Below are positions 24,289 through 35,364 of a DNA stretch of 64,000 nucleotides, piece after piece. Both the position numbers and the translations under genes were made by a program. The notes beneath the pieces were generated by a model, which worked only from the letters and a program-made list of their open reading frames with translations, was not told where the DNA came from and ran no database searches. Origin of the DNA: Combretum micranthum (lineage: Eukaryota > Streptophyta > Magnoliopsida > Myrtales > Combretaceae); the NCBI GenBank assembly GCA_024138025.1, contig JAMXBD010000111.1:434001-498000 (forward strand), in the 5' to 3' direction. How positions within the stretch are numbered: position 1 is the first letter of the stretch; the number at the start of each line of letters is the position of its first letter.

Positions 24289-24979
24289 CCCTTGCAGGGA
24301 GGAGAAGATGTCTACATTGTTTCTATACTAATTAATTACAATGAATGAATTGATGGATAAATCTCTAGATGATAATTATTATCCTCTTGTAGATAGGTAT
24401 GTTTCTTTTTATATCTCTTAGATTCTTAGGTGAAACAGTACAACACTTGGAGGAAAATTGTGTTTTTTGTCCGAACCGATACAACACTTAAATGAAAAGA
24501 TACAAAAAATGTTGGATAGTAAACAATATATCACGGGCGACCAAAAGGGAATTATTTAGGTTGTGAGTGAATTTCATTGAATAACCAAACCAATTATGGG
24601 CGACTAAAGCACTGGGATTCTTGTTGTTCCTTACTTTTCTTCAAATCATGGGCAACCATGGAGGCTGAATTCTTTTTGTGTTCGATTTTCTTCTTCCTCA
24701 CTTCATATCACGGGCGACCAAAGCCCCATGATTGCTTCTGATGTTCATATTCCTCTTTCACGGGCGACTAAAGCCCAGTGACCCTTGCTGTGATGTTGTT
24801 TTGCTCCTATCTTGCCCGTGATTTGTATCTATTTTGCTCCAAAATGTGTTGTTATGATTAAAAGTCACATGAATTGAAAATATTATTGATTTAAGTATCA
24901 AATCTTAAATAAAAACATAATTCAAGTCCTAAATTTTACTTAAATATCCATTAATAATTATAGATAACTCATGCTATCA
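23345..24979 (-). mobile_element. Probable 5' LTR of a minus-strand Athila/Tat-type element
   Basis: On the minus strand it may begin TGATAGCATGAG at 24979. Before the primer site it carries the terminal block acaggtgcacttgcctagc, the counterpart of the block near the end of the LTRs at 17522 and 54430. The upstream half contains about five diverged copies of CACGGGCGAC(C/T)AAAG (about 24530-24800). Ends are inferred from sequence likeness, so both may be off by tens of bases. A (CA)n microsatellite lies inside. Confidence 0.5.
24252..24287. repeat. (CA)n microsatellite
   Basis: About 18 uninterrupted CA units within the minus-strand LTR. Confidence 0.95.
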
Positions 24980-26735
24980 ATAGAATTGGTGATAATAATT
25001 TTTGCGATAAAAATTTATGTTTAGAGAGAAATTTTGTTTTTAAAACCTAATTTTATAATATTGAACCAAGTATCTTTAAATCATTGGTAGTTAGCGTGAC
25101 TAGGATAACTTATGCTAATGGAATCATAGCAAATGACCACACTTTCGCAAAATGTGGAAGATATTTGTGTTTATGTTCGTAACTTCTTGCGTTAGGAAGG
25201 AGATGGGAGCTGGATGTTGTATGGGTCTGCAATGTCGGCTGGAATCAAAAGTCGGAACAGTTCAAATATTGAAACTGGCAAAAGCATTCTCCGCATTCCA
25301 GAATTTGTTGACAAAATTCCTTTCATTTTCTAAGTTGCCTTTTTAGACCCAATTCTTCATTTTCAAGAGCACGCCATTCACTCTTTTCACATCTGATTTT
25401 TTGATGTACCTTATGTACTTTTGTAGTTTTATATTTGATATTATATAGGTATTTTAAATGAGAATGAGTGGTAGGTTTAATTTTCCTATAAAAAATAATT
25501 ATTAAAATAGGATTATGATTAAATTAAATATTAAAATAATTCACTAAAATCATATATTGAAAATGCCATTTACGTTTAAAAAAATTGTATGCGGAATATA
25601 GGATTCGGTTAAAAATTTTATATGGAAATATGATTTGGAAATGAGTGCATTAGCAAATAGGTAAAGCAGCATCAAAGCAGTAGACCCACATGATAGCTCC
25701 ACGTGAAGTTTGACACAAGTAGGTTTAACCATAAAAACTCCACGAGTTAGCAGACTCGCTTTTATAAATCGACCCTTGTTAATTTAGGTCAACATAGAAG
25801 ATGATTTGCAATTTGATATAGAAAACTTACATACTAATATACCATATACGTTCATTTCAACATCCTTATGTTAATATTGTATAGTGCTCAATAAATTAAT
25901 CCATCCTTTTCCAACCATGTTAAAAAAGAAGGAGCCATTTATGGGAAAAAGAATGTTAAACGAGACTCGAGATAAAGATTCAACAGACAAAATTTAATTT
26001 TTCACCTTTATTTTCTAAATGAAATAAATAATAAATCATAAAATGTAAAAAAAAAAATTCATTTTATCATACCTGCAAAGTTTTTTATTTTCCCACTTAA
26101 CAACTCCATAAGAATGCCCCTCAATGGAAAAGGGTTTGTGGGGCCATTATACTATTATACATGATTGCATAAACATATGGAATTATGAGATAATAAAATA
26201 TATAATTTCTAAAATAATTACCATCTATACTTTAGGCTAACTTTTTATATTAAAATTTGGAGATAATTTCTTGTGTGCCAATATATTTTTAAAAAAATTA
26301 CGTTAATATCAATTAGACAAAAAAATTTACAAAATTACCGTGTGATACTACATTTTAAATTATGTCATATGAATTAAATGCAATGTAGCAATGTATTGAT
26401 TATAGATGGCAAAAAAAAATGTATTAATTGTACTATCACATTTAATACATATAGATTAAAAATTTCTATTTTGTATATAATAAATGCAATTCTATAATTT
26501 TGTTTTGGTAATTTTATTTATATAATTAATATTTTACACTTTTATTTTTAAATTAAACATAAAACATAAGTTTCACCATTAAAATTTTATTAATATACAC
26601 ACACACACACTATATGTACATTCTGTCCTATATAATTGAGGGTAAATGTTTCCCACAGTTTTCTTTTTATTTATTTATTTATTATTATTATTATTATTTA
26701 CCTTCACGTTTTCCACAGGTTGGAATTTGGATCAT
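24980..26735. other. AT-rich intergenic region upstream of the dioxygenase gene
   Basis: No gene is supported; two short frames (25152-25346 plus, 25550-25732 minus) match no family I know. A/T runs dominate. A (CA)n run lies near 26597-26610 and a TTA/TTAT run near 26670-26700, just before the gene's TATA box. This presumably includes its promoter. Confidence 0.45.
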
Positions 26736-26743
26736 TATAAATA
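26736..26743 (+). promoter_or_regulatory. Putative TATA box of the dioxygenase gene
   Basis: TATAAATA lies 81 bases before the chosen start codon, the only good TATA in the near upstream sequence. It predicts transcription start near 26765-26775 and a leader of about 50-60 bases. It also argues against the in-frame ATG at 26743, which overlaps it. Confidence 0.5.
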
Positions 26744-26823
26744 TGCGATCTCTGCTGCCAACACATGCATTGGCCATACATCTAGTACTGACTACTGAGC
26801 ATCAAATAACAAAAACTAAGGTC

Positions 26824-27200
26824 ATGTCTTCCCTCTCAACACCACCAAGACTTCCTGTCATAAATTTTTCAAAAGAGGAGTTGAAGGAGGGAACAGCATC
26901 ATGGAATGTTGTCAGGAAGGAAGTAGTACAAGCACTAGAAGAGTATGGTTGTTTTGAGGCAAAATATGATGATAAGGTCACTCTAGAGCTTCACAACAGA
27001 ATTTTCAAGATGTTAGAAGAGTTTTTCAGTCTTCCAGAAGAAATTAAGCAGCGATTTGTGGATCCAAGTAAACCTTATAGTGGATATTATGCCGGGGGTA
27101 CTGCTTTTGAGAGTATGGCAATTACTGGATCTTTGGACTCTCAAACAAGTTTTCAAACCTTTTCTGACGTTCGCTGGTCGGAGGAGAACGCACGTTTCTG
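26824..27200 (+). CDS. Dioxygenase exon 1 (DIOX_N domain)
   Basis: Encodes residues 1-125 plus two bases of codon 126. Family landmarks are PRLPVINFSKEEL near the start, EEYGCFEAKYD at about residues 39-49, FFSLPEEIKQRFVDPSKPY at about 67-85, and the W in the segment before the splice site. The donor GTATTA at 27201 ends the family match exactly; reading past it reaches an in-frame stop 24 codons later. Confidence 0.85.
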
Positions 27201-30200
27201 GTATTATCTCTCTTCATATTTCATATATAGACCATGTCTGATGATAAGAAAAAAAAAACTAACTTCAATATAAGAGGATGAAAGAAAGTTTAGTAGCCCA
27301 CCGACGGTTAAGCTCACGATCGGATGTAACTTTTTATGGTTCCGCCACATGACTATTCTGCTTATAATATTATTATTAAACTGATTACAAATGATTAATA
27401 TGGAAGTAAGATTAAGAATTTAATCGTAGTTAAAATAGATTTATAAACTTTAAAAGATGTACGACTTTCAGCATTTATATTCTGAAAATCTTATATGGCA
27501 AATGACATGACAATTTAGTTAATTTGGTGCTAATATGTTGTGATAAGAATAAGTTGTAACCAATAGGAATCCTACAACAAAAGAAGGAAAAAAGAAATTA
27601 AACATGATAAAAATAAGTTGAAAACCACTGTAATAAAAACCCAGTACAGTCAGATTCGGATTGACTTGTTTGATTGAATCTGACCCCTTCTTATGAACGG
27701 ACTAATTCAATAATATGGTTTAATCTTTATTTAATCTAGTTTTATCTATTAATTTTTTATTCTTTAGTATGTTTGGATTAAACCCCAACGAAGTCTGAAA
27801 CATTATAAAAGCCAACACTTTTTCAAGGAATCCAACCTGTGTGAAGTAAATTAAGCAAATGAAAAAACGGATTAAACGTGGGGAAAAAAATCCTAACCTA
27901 TGCAAAGTAAATCAAGTAAATAAGTCAAATAAACGCTGCACCAAATTCCGAAACAAATTCTTTCTTGGATTTTCTTTTTTAAGGTCGCAATCATCTACAA
28001 ATAGTTGATTGTCACATAGTGAAAAATCTAACCTTTCTTCCTCTCATAGGTTTTTTTTTTCTCTTTTTTTTTTTTTTCCATTCAGGTTTCGATTATTAAA
28101 AGAAAATTAAAACTAAATTTCTTAACTAATATTTTAAATATTTTCTAGTTAAATATATTATAATTAGTAACATATTAGCCTTAAGTTAGACAAATTTACT
28201 TTTAAGGATAGTAAGTGTTAACTTTTGTAAAAGCTGGGACCCATATAATTCACTCATATATATATATATTATATATATAGAAACACGGTTACTTTAGAGA
28301 TTAACAACAAAATTTAAAGGTATTGAAAGTGGTGTTCAATCTTGAAGAGGAAAATAAGGAACGATTTGTTGATCCAACAAAGTTGTATGATGAATATATC
28401 CCAAACAGTCCTGAGCTGAATCCTTATTTACATAACTACTAAAACCTACATATTATATTACAAAAATGGATGCTGAGCTTCATAATTATTGTAAGGGAAG
28501 TTTTTTGATATCTAAATTCCCTTCCAATCAACCAAACTTGTTGATTGATCTTGTACAATAGAATACGGTATGTTTACGAATTTAATTAATTTTATAGGAG
28601 AAGGGGTTGGGGTTTAAATTTAGTACCCGTATGAACTCATGTATGCATGACTTCCTCAATGTCTTTTTTGAAAGGAGTGAGATCCACTGCACGTTGTTGT
28701 GAAAGAAAAACAGAGTGGAACAGAGTGAGAGAACATTGAGTTTCAAGAAGTAAACTAAAACATGAATTTTGGTAATTTTCGATTGGGCACGGTTCCTTGA
28801 ATCAATCATAGCTAAAACCGAATTTTGTTTTCCATTCAGTCACTTTTTACAAGATCACAATTCATGTTAAAGTTGGTGTTTAAGAATATATATATATATA
28901 TATATAGGCGCACATACATCGATGATTTTATAACCTGATGATATTATTATTATTGATGTCATAGGATAAACTAGTTTGAATTCCCTCTCCACTTGTAATG
29001 GTAAAAAACAAAATATATGTATACACACACTAGTCAAACGATGTATCTATGATATGTGTGCTTAAAATAATTAATTTATAAAATTCTCTAAATATTAAAT
29101 AATATGAAATGATTTAATTTTGATAAAATTTTCCATAATTATATATATTTCAATCCTAAAATTTTTGGGTGGTTCAAACGTCAATAGAATTTTATCGTTT
29201 TTTTTCCCGTAATTTATATACATGATATATCACATGCATGTTGCAAGAATGAAAAATTAAAATTAGCTATAAATTAACTCTAATATTACTAATCTTTTAT
29301 GTGTATGAATATTTATTTTAAATTCTTCATTTCCTATAATTTGAGAGAAATTTGTCCGTTTATGAAGAAGATTCTCACTATCATTATTTTACAGGATCTA
29401 AAATCTAACTTTTTTTCATTCAGGAGTAATTGGGAAAAAAATGAAGAAGAAGCACGACATAATAAAACAATACATCAATGGAAAACGACATATTTGAATA
29501 TGCATTAATCATATTTAGTTATTCACTTATTAGTACATAACAAAATAAAACATTTTAATATACAGAAAAATTACTTAATTATTATTATGATTTACATAGA
29601 TTCTCCTTTGTGAATACATGTCAATGAAAAGAATGGTGAATTCAAAACCTAAGAAAAAGTATAGTCATCATTTCATATTTATCAAAAACTACAAATTTAT
29701 TTGGTAGAAAACATGAGTTGATCCATATTGTTATGGTTGTAAATTGTTAATAATATTTAAAAAGACAATAACTCTTTTTAGATGCAACGCAATGTTCTAC
29801 CTAGAGAGAGAAGACACATTTACGGTGATTTTTTTTTTTTTTTTTCTGTCTCATTGTTTATTGTGAAATCTATAAGCAACATTTTTTACTCATCTCTCAC
29901 TTCTTTGACAGGCTCCCCTTAAAAGCAATCTATAAACTGGGGTCAATACGACCTAACCAATATTTTGTGACGTCACCAGTAGAATCCTTTAAACAATAAT
30001 TTATTATATATTTATTTATTATGAGTACAATTTAGAACAATATAAAAAAATGTTGAATTTGAGAAACGCATCTAAAGTAAATAATTTCAACTAATAAAAA
30101 AATAATGTATATAATATGTATACACAAAAAAGAAAAAAAAAGAGAAAAGGAAGGAACAGTCTTTACTTAAAAAAAAAAAAACAAAAGAGATCTATGAACA

Positions 30201-33200
30201 CCGCACCCATGATTCATAAATAAATGTTATTAATACTTTAAAAGATTATGAAAAATAATGCATAAATAGATGTTGACAATATAGAAATATTAAAAATCAT
30301 ATTGAGGAAGCTTATTATTATTATTAATATAATTAAAAGAAATTACTAAATCAAAATTTGTCATGTATAGTTAGTTAATTAGAAAATAAATCATGAGATT
30401 TCAAAATAAAAAACTTGATTTTTCTACAAATCAAAGCAAATGGCTTTTTAATCCTATTACATAATAATTATAATGAAGGTTTGAGAGGAAGAAAAAAAGG
30501 AAAGGAAAAAAGCCTAAAAATAGAAGAAGCAACCAATAGTCATTATATACTTCTTGAGATAAAGTAAGCAATAAGAAATAGTAAATGATACGTTCTTTTT
30601 TCTCTTTACCATACGCACTTTTTTGATATAGTTAAAATGAAATGTAGTACCACAACCTAAATTTAGATGGACTAATCCAAACTCATAGGTAGCCTTTTTG
30701 ATTCATAGTGGTGAATCTCCTTTTTCATTTTCGTTCCCTAATCCAAAGCTAGCTATTATTTCTAGTCTTCTTTATCGAGAATCAATTGCATGTTCCATTT
30801 ATAACACTTGTTGTACCAGTTTTAAGTAACCTAATTGATGCCTTACTGATTTAACATGAGGTCATATCTCTAAGCAATATAGATAGGTTAGGGTGGCAGG
30901 GTAAAAGAGTGGTTGAAAGAGGGAATATTATCTTTCAGCCTGTAGAGGTGCAAGAATCGGTGGTTGAAGATGATATAAGTGATTTTAGTGTTATAAGTGT
31001 ATAAGAAATACAAAGAAGAAAATGAGTCTTAGAAAGAACTATACAAATTTAAAATCAATCATTGTTCCTTTCTTTTGTCAATAGTGACAAATGTAGTAAT
31101 AAAATAGTTTCTTCAAGTAAAACAAATAAATAATAATGTGGGACAAATTGATAAAGTTAATAAAAGTGCGGCGAATAAAATGTTTCTAGCTTAAATATAA
31201 TTTAAATATAATATATATAATAAATAAGACATTTTTATACAAAATCTTAATCATTATATGATATGTTTATTTATTAAAATTTTAAAATCTAAATTCATTT
31301 ATTGACCCATTTAATAAGCAGACTTTTATATTGAAGTTAAACCCCTTATGAGTTAAGAAAAGTTTAAAATAAATAAATCATGTTATTGTGTGTTCTCTAC
31401 TTGTTATTTTACGGATGACATCTCTTTATTTTTTATGTAAAGATATTTCAATTTTCATACATACTAGATACCACATATTGTAGAACTTGTGATATTAAGA
31501 AATTAATTTTTAAATTTCTTTCTATAGATTATTTATAATGAATATATCAAAATAAGGTAGTTTAAAATATTTCTTTAAATTGTATATATACTAATTTATA
31601 AGTTCAAATAGATATAATATATATATATATAAATATATATATTACGTGCTCCATAAGGTACTATAGGATATTTTTAGGATGAACACCTTGTACTTTACAA
31701 TGTGGAATATCAGTGAGACTTCATATCATATTTACCCTATATTGCTTACACCTCGTTGGAATGTTTATTCTATTTCTATCTTTATGGATATATGAAAACA
31801 TTTAAATAATTGGCCTAAATTTTATGTAATGAATAAATTATATAAAAACTTTTATTATTAAACATAATTTTATTTCTCATAATATTTAAAAATATCTATG
31901 TATTTTTAAATTATTGCCAAAATCTAAAAATTATCATTTAAAAAGACATTATAAATATAAAAAAAATTAAGGATTTAGCAATGATTTAGGTCTATGTGTG
32001 TATATGTTCAACCATTATGGATATATAGTTGAGACCATTTTTAATGGTATTTTTAGTTCATGGAATGAAACAAGGTAGAAAAGTTGTAACCTTTAAAGAA
32101 TGGAATAGAGAAATAGTTGGTATTACCATGTTTGGCTATACTTATAATGACAATAAATTGAGAATATATTTTAAAATACTTGCCCTTATCCCTTCCCTTA
32201 ATTTAACAATTTAGCTAAATTCTTGTGTGTAAATAAGGAAATATACTGTAAAACGACCAATGAATATTCGATTACCGAAAAAAATAAAAAAGACCTCCAA
32301 TTCATCACTTCACCATATTATAGTAATTACATGGAATATTTATTCTATCAACCAAATACAAGAATAAATTTGAAAATAATCAATAGTATTAATCAAACAT
32401 TCTCTTAGGAGTTTTTGGGGTGTTGCACGATTCACTACATATATACTTGGAGTTTGCCTCTCTTCTACATGCAAAGTCAAAGATATAGCCACTAATGAAT
32501 TTTTTTTTTTTTTTTTCACTATTTCCTTCTCTTGGTTTGTGATGGATAGTGAGGTGCTGCATTCCTATGCATTGGGATTGTCACAGCTAGATCAATTGAT
32601 CACGAAGATGATTTTCCAAAGCTTGGGTGTCAAGAAATATCTTGAATCTCATAAAAAAAATTTAAATCCTACAATCCGCATGATAAAATATCATGCACGA
32701 AACAGTGATGAGACTCATGTAGGTATCTCTGCTCATCGTGATAAGAACTTCTTGACCATACTTCAACAAAATCAAGTTGATGGATTGGAAGTACAACTTA
32801 AGGATGGCACTTGGATTAAAGCTACTCCATCAGCATCTACATTCATCGTCATAGTTGGAGAGTCATTATTGGTTTGTTCTTTCTGCTTCCTATATAACCA
32901 TATTACACAAAAAGAAGCCATTTAAAATGCATCTTACATGAATGATTCCAATAGTTAAATACCTTTTGATAGATTAACTAAAACTAGCACGTGCAATCAT
33001 CTCTATTAATTGATCAAGGACCTTGAAAACTATACATGGATGTTTACATAAGAAATGAAGATCGAAAAAGTAGAAGAGCTAAAACCTGCTTCTTAATTAT
33101 TTAAATTTATTTGATATTTATATGAGTTTGATTTATCTATAAAAGAATTAAGCTACAGGTTGAACTCAAACAGGAGTTATGTCGAATAGTGAATGGAGCT

Positions 33201-34377
33201 CAAACTTTTGGCTATATGGCATAAGTTCACAAGGCTAATAAGACATATCGCAAATTGGATTTCGAGTTGAGTTAACACTTGAAACTTATTTGAATTAGGA
33301 AAAACAATACATATCTACACATATATACATTTGTAAATATAACATTAGCCTAATTAGGATCTATTTAAATTATCTATGTTTTATTTGTATCAAATATGTA
33401 TGAGTAATTAAGTTTTTCATTTTTTTTTCATTTGTTTTTTTCTCAAACATATATATTCAAATATATTCCAAACTGATGCCAAACCAACATGAGATGGATG
33501 AAGCAAACATAGCCTTAACCAAGTCTAGCTCAAATTTGTTAGATGCAACTTTGAGTTGAGTATGATTTAAAAATGTCAAGCTCAACCGATCTTAAGTTTT
33601 AATTTTTCAAAAAAAAAAAAAAACTCTATCTTATTGACTTAATTTTTTTTTACTTCTAATTGGGAGAAATTAGAACATAAAAAGAGGATGAAAAAAAAAA
33701 AAAAACTAGAATCGGACATGTTAATGATTTATTAAGTAATTCGACAAAGTTTGAACTTAAAATGCACCAATGCATATATACATATAATGTTATGCATAAT
33801 CATAAAGCATGCATGCATATAATTTAAATGATAGTTATTCAGTTGATTATCAGAAAAAATTTATTGTCCCCACAAATAAATATCTGACACGTATTAATAA
33901 GTACTTTCTTTATTTTAGGAACTTTTATATTTTTTTGAATTTATTAGATATGTATTAAATATCTATTGACGGAGACACAAAAGAGATAGTATGTTTGAAA
34001 CAGCAAACACATTTCCTTGATTATCAAAGCAACATGCAAGTTTCAATCTAAGAGAGTAATAAATTAAGAGGCAAACATTTTGGTCATTGAAGTGTCTTTG
34101 TATCTCCATGCATACACAGGGATGGAGCAATGGGAGGTTGTACTGCCCTAAACATCAAGTAATGATGAGAGGTCAGGAGACAAGGCACTCTATTGCATTA
34201 TTTTCAGCAGTGAAGGGAATAATCCAGTGCCCAGAAGAGCTGGTAGATGAACAATACCCTTTGCTTTTTAAGCCATTTGATGAAGTGGGTTTACTTCGTT
34301 TCACTCAATCTGAAGAAGGACGAAAAGCTGAGTTTACTCTTAAAGCCTACTGTGGTATCGCAATCAATGATATTTAA
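26824..34377 (+). CDS. 2-oxoglutarate/Fe(II)-dependent dioxygenase, AOP-like
   Basis: Three exons: 26824-27200, 32550-32871 and 34120-34377, total 957 bases, 318 residues, the usual AOP-family size. Splice sites are TG|GTATTA..ATAG|T (codon split 2+1, giving the family's F-C-E join) and TTG|GTTTGT..ACAG|GGA (phase 0). An N-terminal DIOX_N domain spans about residues 8-110 and the catalytic jelly roll about 150-260. The HxD..H iron triad is present as H188, D190 and H245, with R255 and S257 as the 2-oxoglutarate-binding RxS. The family uses Fe(II), O2 and 2-oxoglutarate to oxidise small molecules in the cytosol; AOP2/AOP3 act on glucosinolates in Brassicaceae, but most AOP1-like substrates are unknown, so no substrate is claimed. 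The start at 26824 is chosen because MSS..PRLPVINFS matches the family N-terminus and follows a TATA box by 81 bases. No frameshift or stop is seen. Intron 1 is very long and holds a paralogous exon fragment. Confidence 0.87.
27201..32549 (+). other. Intron 1 of the dioxygenase gene (5,349 bp)
   Basis: AT-rich, with a T/CT run at 28050-28078, (TA)n tracts near 28255-28278 and 28890-28905, and a 17-base T run before the acceptor at about 32501-32517 that may serve as its polypyrimidine tract. Apart from the exon-like fragment at 28302-28441, no gene was recognised. Short segments near 31755, 32050 and 32330 share ggaat(a/g)tttattctat-like text and may be MITE pieces. Unusually long for this family. 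Confidence 0.7.
28302..28441 (+). pseudogene. Fragment of a second AOP-like exon 1 inside intron 1
   Basis: The frame VFNLEEENKERFVDPTKLYD aligns with FFSLPEEIKQRFVDPSKPYS of exon 1 (26824-27200), and the nucleotides before it (aacaacaaaattt..) also align with exon 1 (cacaacagaattt..). After TKLYDEY it departs from this gene's exon 1 and stops at 28439-28441. Same strand as the gene. No start, promoter or further exons of this copy were found nearby. It is best read as the relic of a tandem paralog. Splicing it in would truncate the protein. Confidence 0.8.
32550..32871 (+). CDS. Dioxygenase exon 2 (iron HxD motif)
   Basis: Completes codon 126 with its first base and encodes residues 127-233. 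It carries LSQLDQLITKM, LGVKKYL, and ISAHRDKNFLTIL with the HxD pair at H188/D190, then QVDGLEVQLKDGTW. The acceptor ATAG ends at 32549 and the donor GTTTGT starts at 32872. Both lie exactly where the family alignment demands. Confidence 0.87.
32872..34119 (+). other. Intron 2 of the dioxygenase gene (1,248 bp)
   Basis: AT-rich with A runs at about 33608-33621 and 33691-33705. No coding or transposon motif recognised. Ends ATACACAG. Confidence 0.75.
34120..34377 (+). CDS. Dioxygenase exon 3 (distal His and RxS)
   Basis: Encodes residues 234-318 from GWSNGRL. It holds the third iron ligand (H245 in CPKHQVMM) and RxS (R255, S257 in TRHSIALF), ten residues apart as expected. The PEELVDEQYPLLFKPFD segment is strongly conserved in AOP-type proteins. 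Stop TAA at 34375-34377. Confidence 0.87.
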   Translation, partial: GWSNGRLYCPKHQVMMRGQETRHSIALFSAVKGIIQCPEELVDEQYPLLFKPFDEVGLLRFTQSEEGRKAEFTLKAYCGIAINDI

Positions 34378-34540
34378 CCATCGGGGTGTGAAATTCATCA
34401 TGGCTCAAAAATTTACTCTTTAAGTATTTTCCTTAATCATATATGGGCTATGCATCTAAATAATTACTGTGAATTTGTTTTTTATTTTTCTTTAATTATA
34501 AGGAATAAGGTTGTAATGCATAACCATAATGAAGGAATTG

Positions 34541-34546
34541 AATAAA
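34541..34546 (+). terminator. Putative polyadenylation signal of the dioxygenase gene
   Basis: AATAAA lies 164 bases after the stop codon, followed by GTTGTAAAAAAAC. It predicts cleavage near 34560-34575, about 100 bases from the end of the convergent NHL pseudogene. Confidence 0.5.
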
Positions 34547-34673
34547 GTTGTAAAAAAACTTTGAAAAAAATATAACCATATTCACTTGAATATTATTGAA
34601 TTACTATTATGTTGTTTAGGTGATTGAAAACACCAACAAAATAGACCGTGAATAGACAAATGACTAAAATACC

Positions 34674-35326
34674 TTAAATACTGGCTGAATCAATATCAAG
34701 CACCCAGATCTTAGTACGAACATCCCCAAGAACACTTAAATCAACCCAATTATTCAATGAAGCATGCCGGATCAAATTCGTCACATCATCTTGCGACAAA
34801 TTAACCCAATTAACCACAATCGTCGCCACCACATGTTTTTGGCTATGTACCTCTTAATAAAATTTGGCACCAAAGCCTTTCCTAATGGAATCCCCATATA
34901 CATAATTGTAAACCTCAAGTCATCGTACCTTATCCCAACTTTATTCGGATTCATTTCACTGAATAGCAGCTTGATGATTGGTGTCATTGCATCAACTTCA
35001 TGGCAAGAGTGGTGGTTGTAATTATGATGGTTTTTGTAGTATTGGGGTGGTTGTTATAGCAGCAAAGGAGTCGATAGATAAGTCGATGCCCTTGTACTGG
35101 ACACTAACTTGCTAGAAGTTGAATTGGACTTTTTTGGCTTGTCATCGAGGACTATCACTAGGACTATGATGAGGATGAGGAACGTGTGGAAGGAGACATG
35201 GTGGAAAAGAAAACAACAATAGCCTTTAATTTCAAGGAAATAGAGGATGTGGATGTTGGGCAGTGGCATTCTCGGTGGTGATAATGATGGTGTGAGGAAG
35301 AGATGGTCAGACTGGTGGTGGTTCAT
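34674..35326 (-). pseudogene. LEA_2 / NDR1-HIN1-like (NHL) family pseudogene
   Basis: Family blocks appear in order on the minus strand but in different frames. A membrane segment (FHTFLILIIVLVIVL) ends in KPKK near 35140. QVSVQYKGIDLSIDSFAA follows at about 35060-35120, after an in-frame stop. Next is NPNKVGIRYDDLRFTIMYMG then PLGKALVP near 34885-34960, and finally NLIRHASLNNWVDLSVLGDV near 34710-34790, ending at TAA 34674-34676. At least two frame changes and one internal stop break it, and the last roughly 30 residues of the domain look missing. NHL proteins are plasma-membrane anchored with an extracellular LEA_2 domain, and several act in defence or stress responses. The apparent ATG (35324-35326) lies 38 bases from a solo LTR, so its promoter was probably displaced. 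Convergent with the dioxygenase gene. Confidence 0.82.
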
Positions 35327-35364
35327 GGTAGATGAGTTGGTCTTAGACAGTGGTGACCATTAGG

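Noticed and set aside
24530..24800. Spaced short repeats resembling a CRISPR array
   Set aside because: Only about five diverged units with irregular spacing inside a plant LTR; no cas genes and a eukaryotic context.
26743..26823. Earlier in-frame ATG for the dioxygenase
   Set aside because: It overlaps the TATA box and the extra residues do not resemble the family N-terminus.
34764..35021. Plus-strand 85-residue open frame
   Set aside because: Antisense of the NHL pseudogene, whose minus-strand blocks match a known family.
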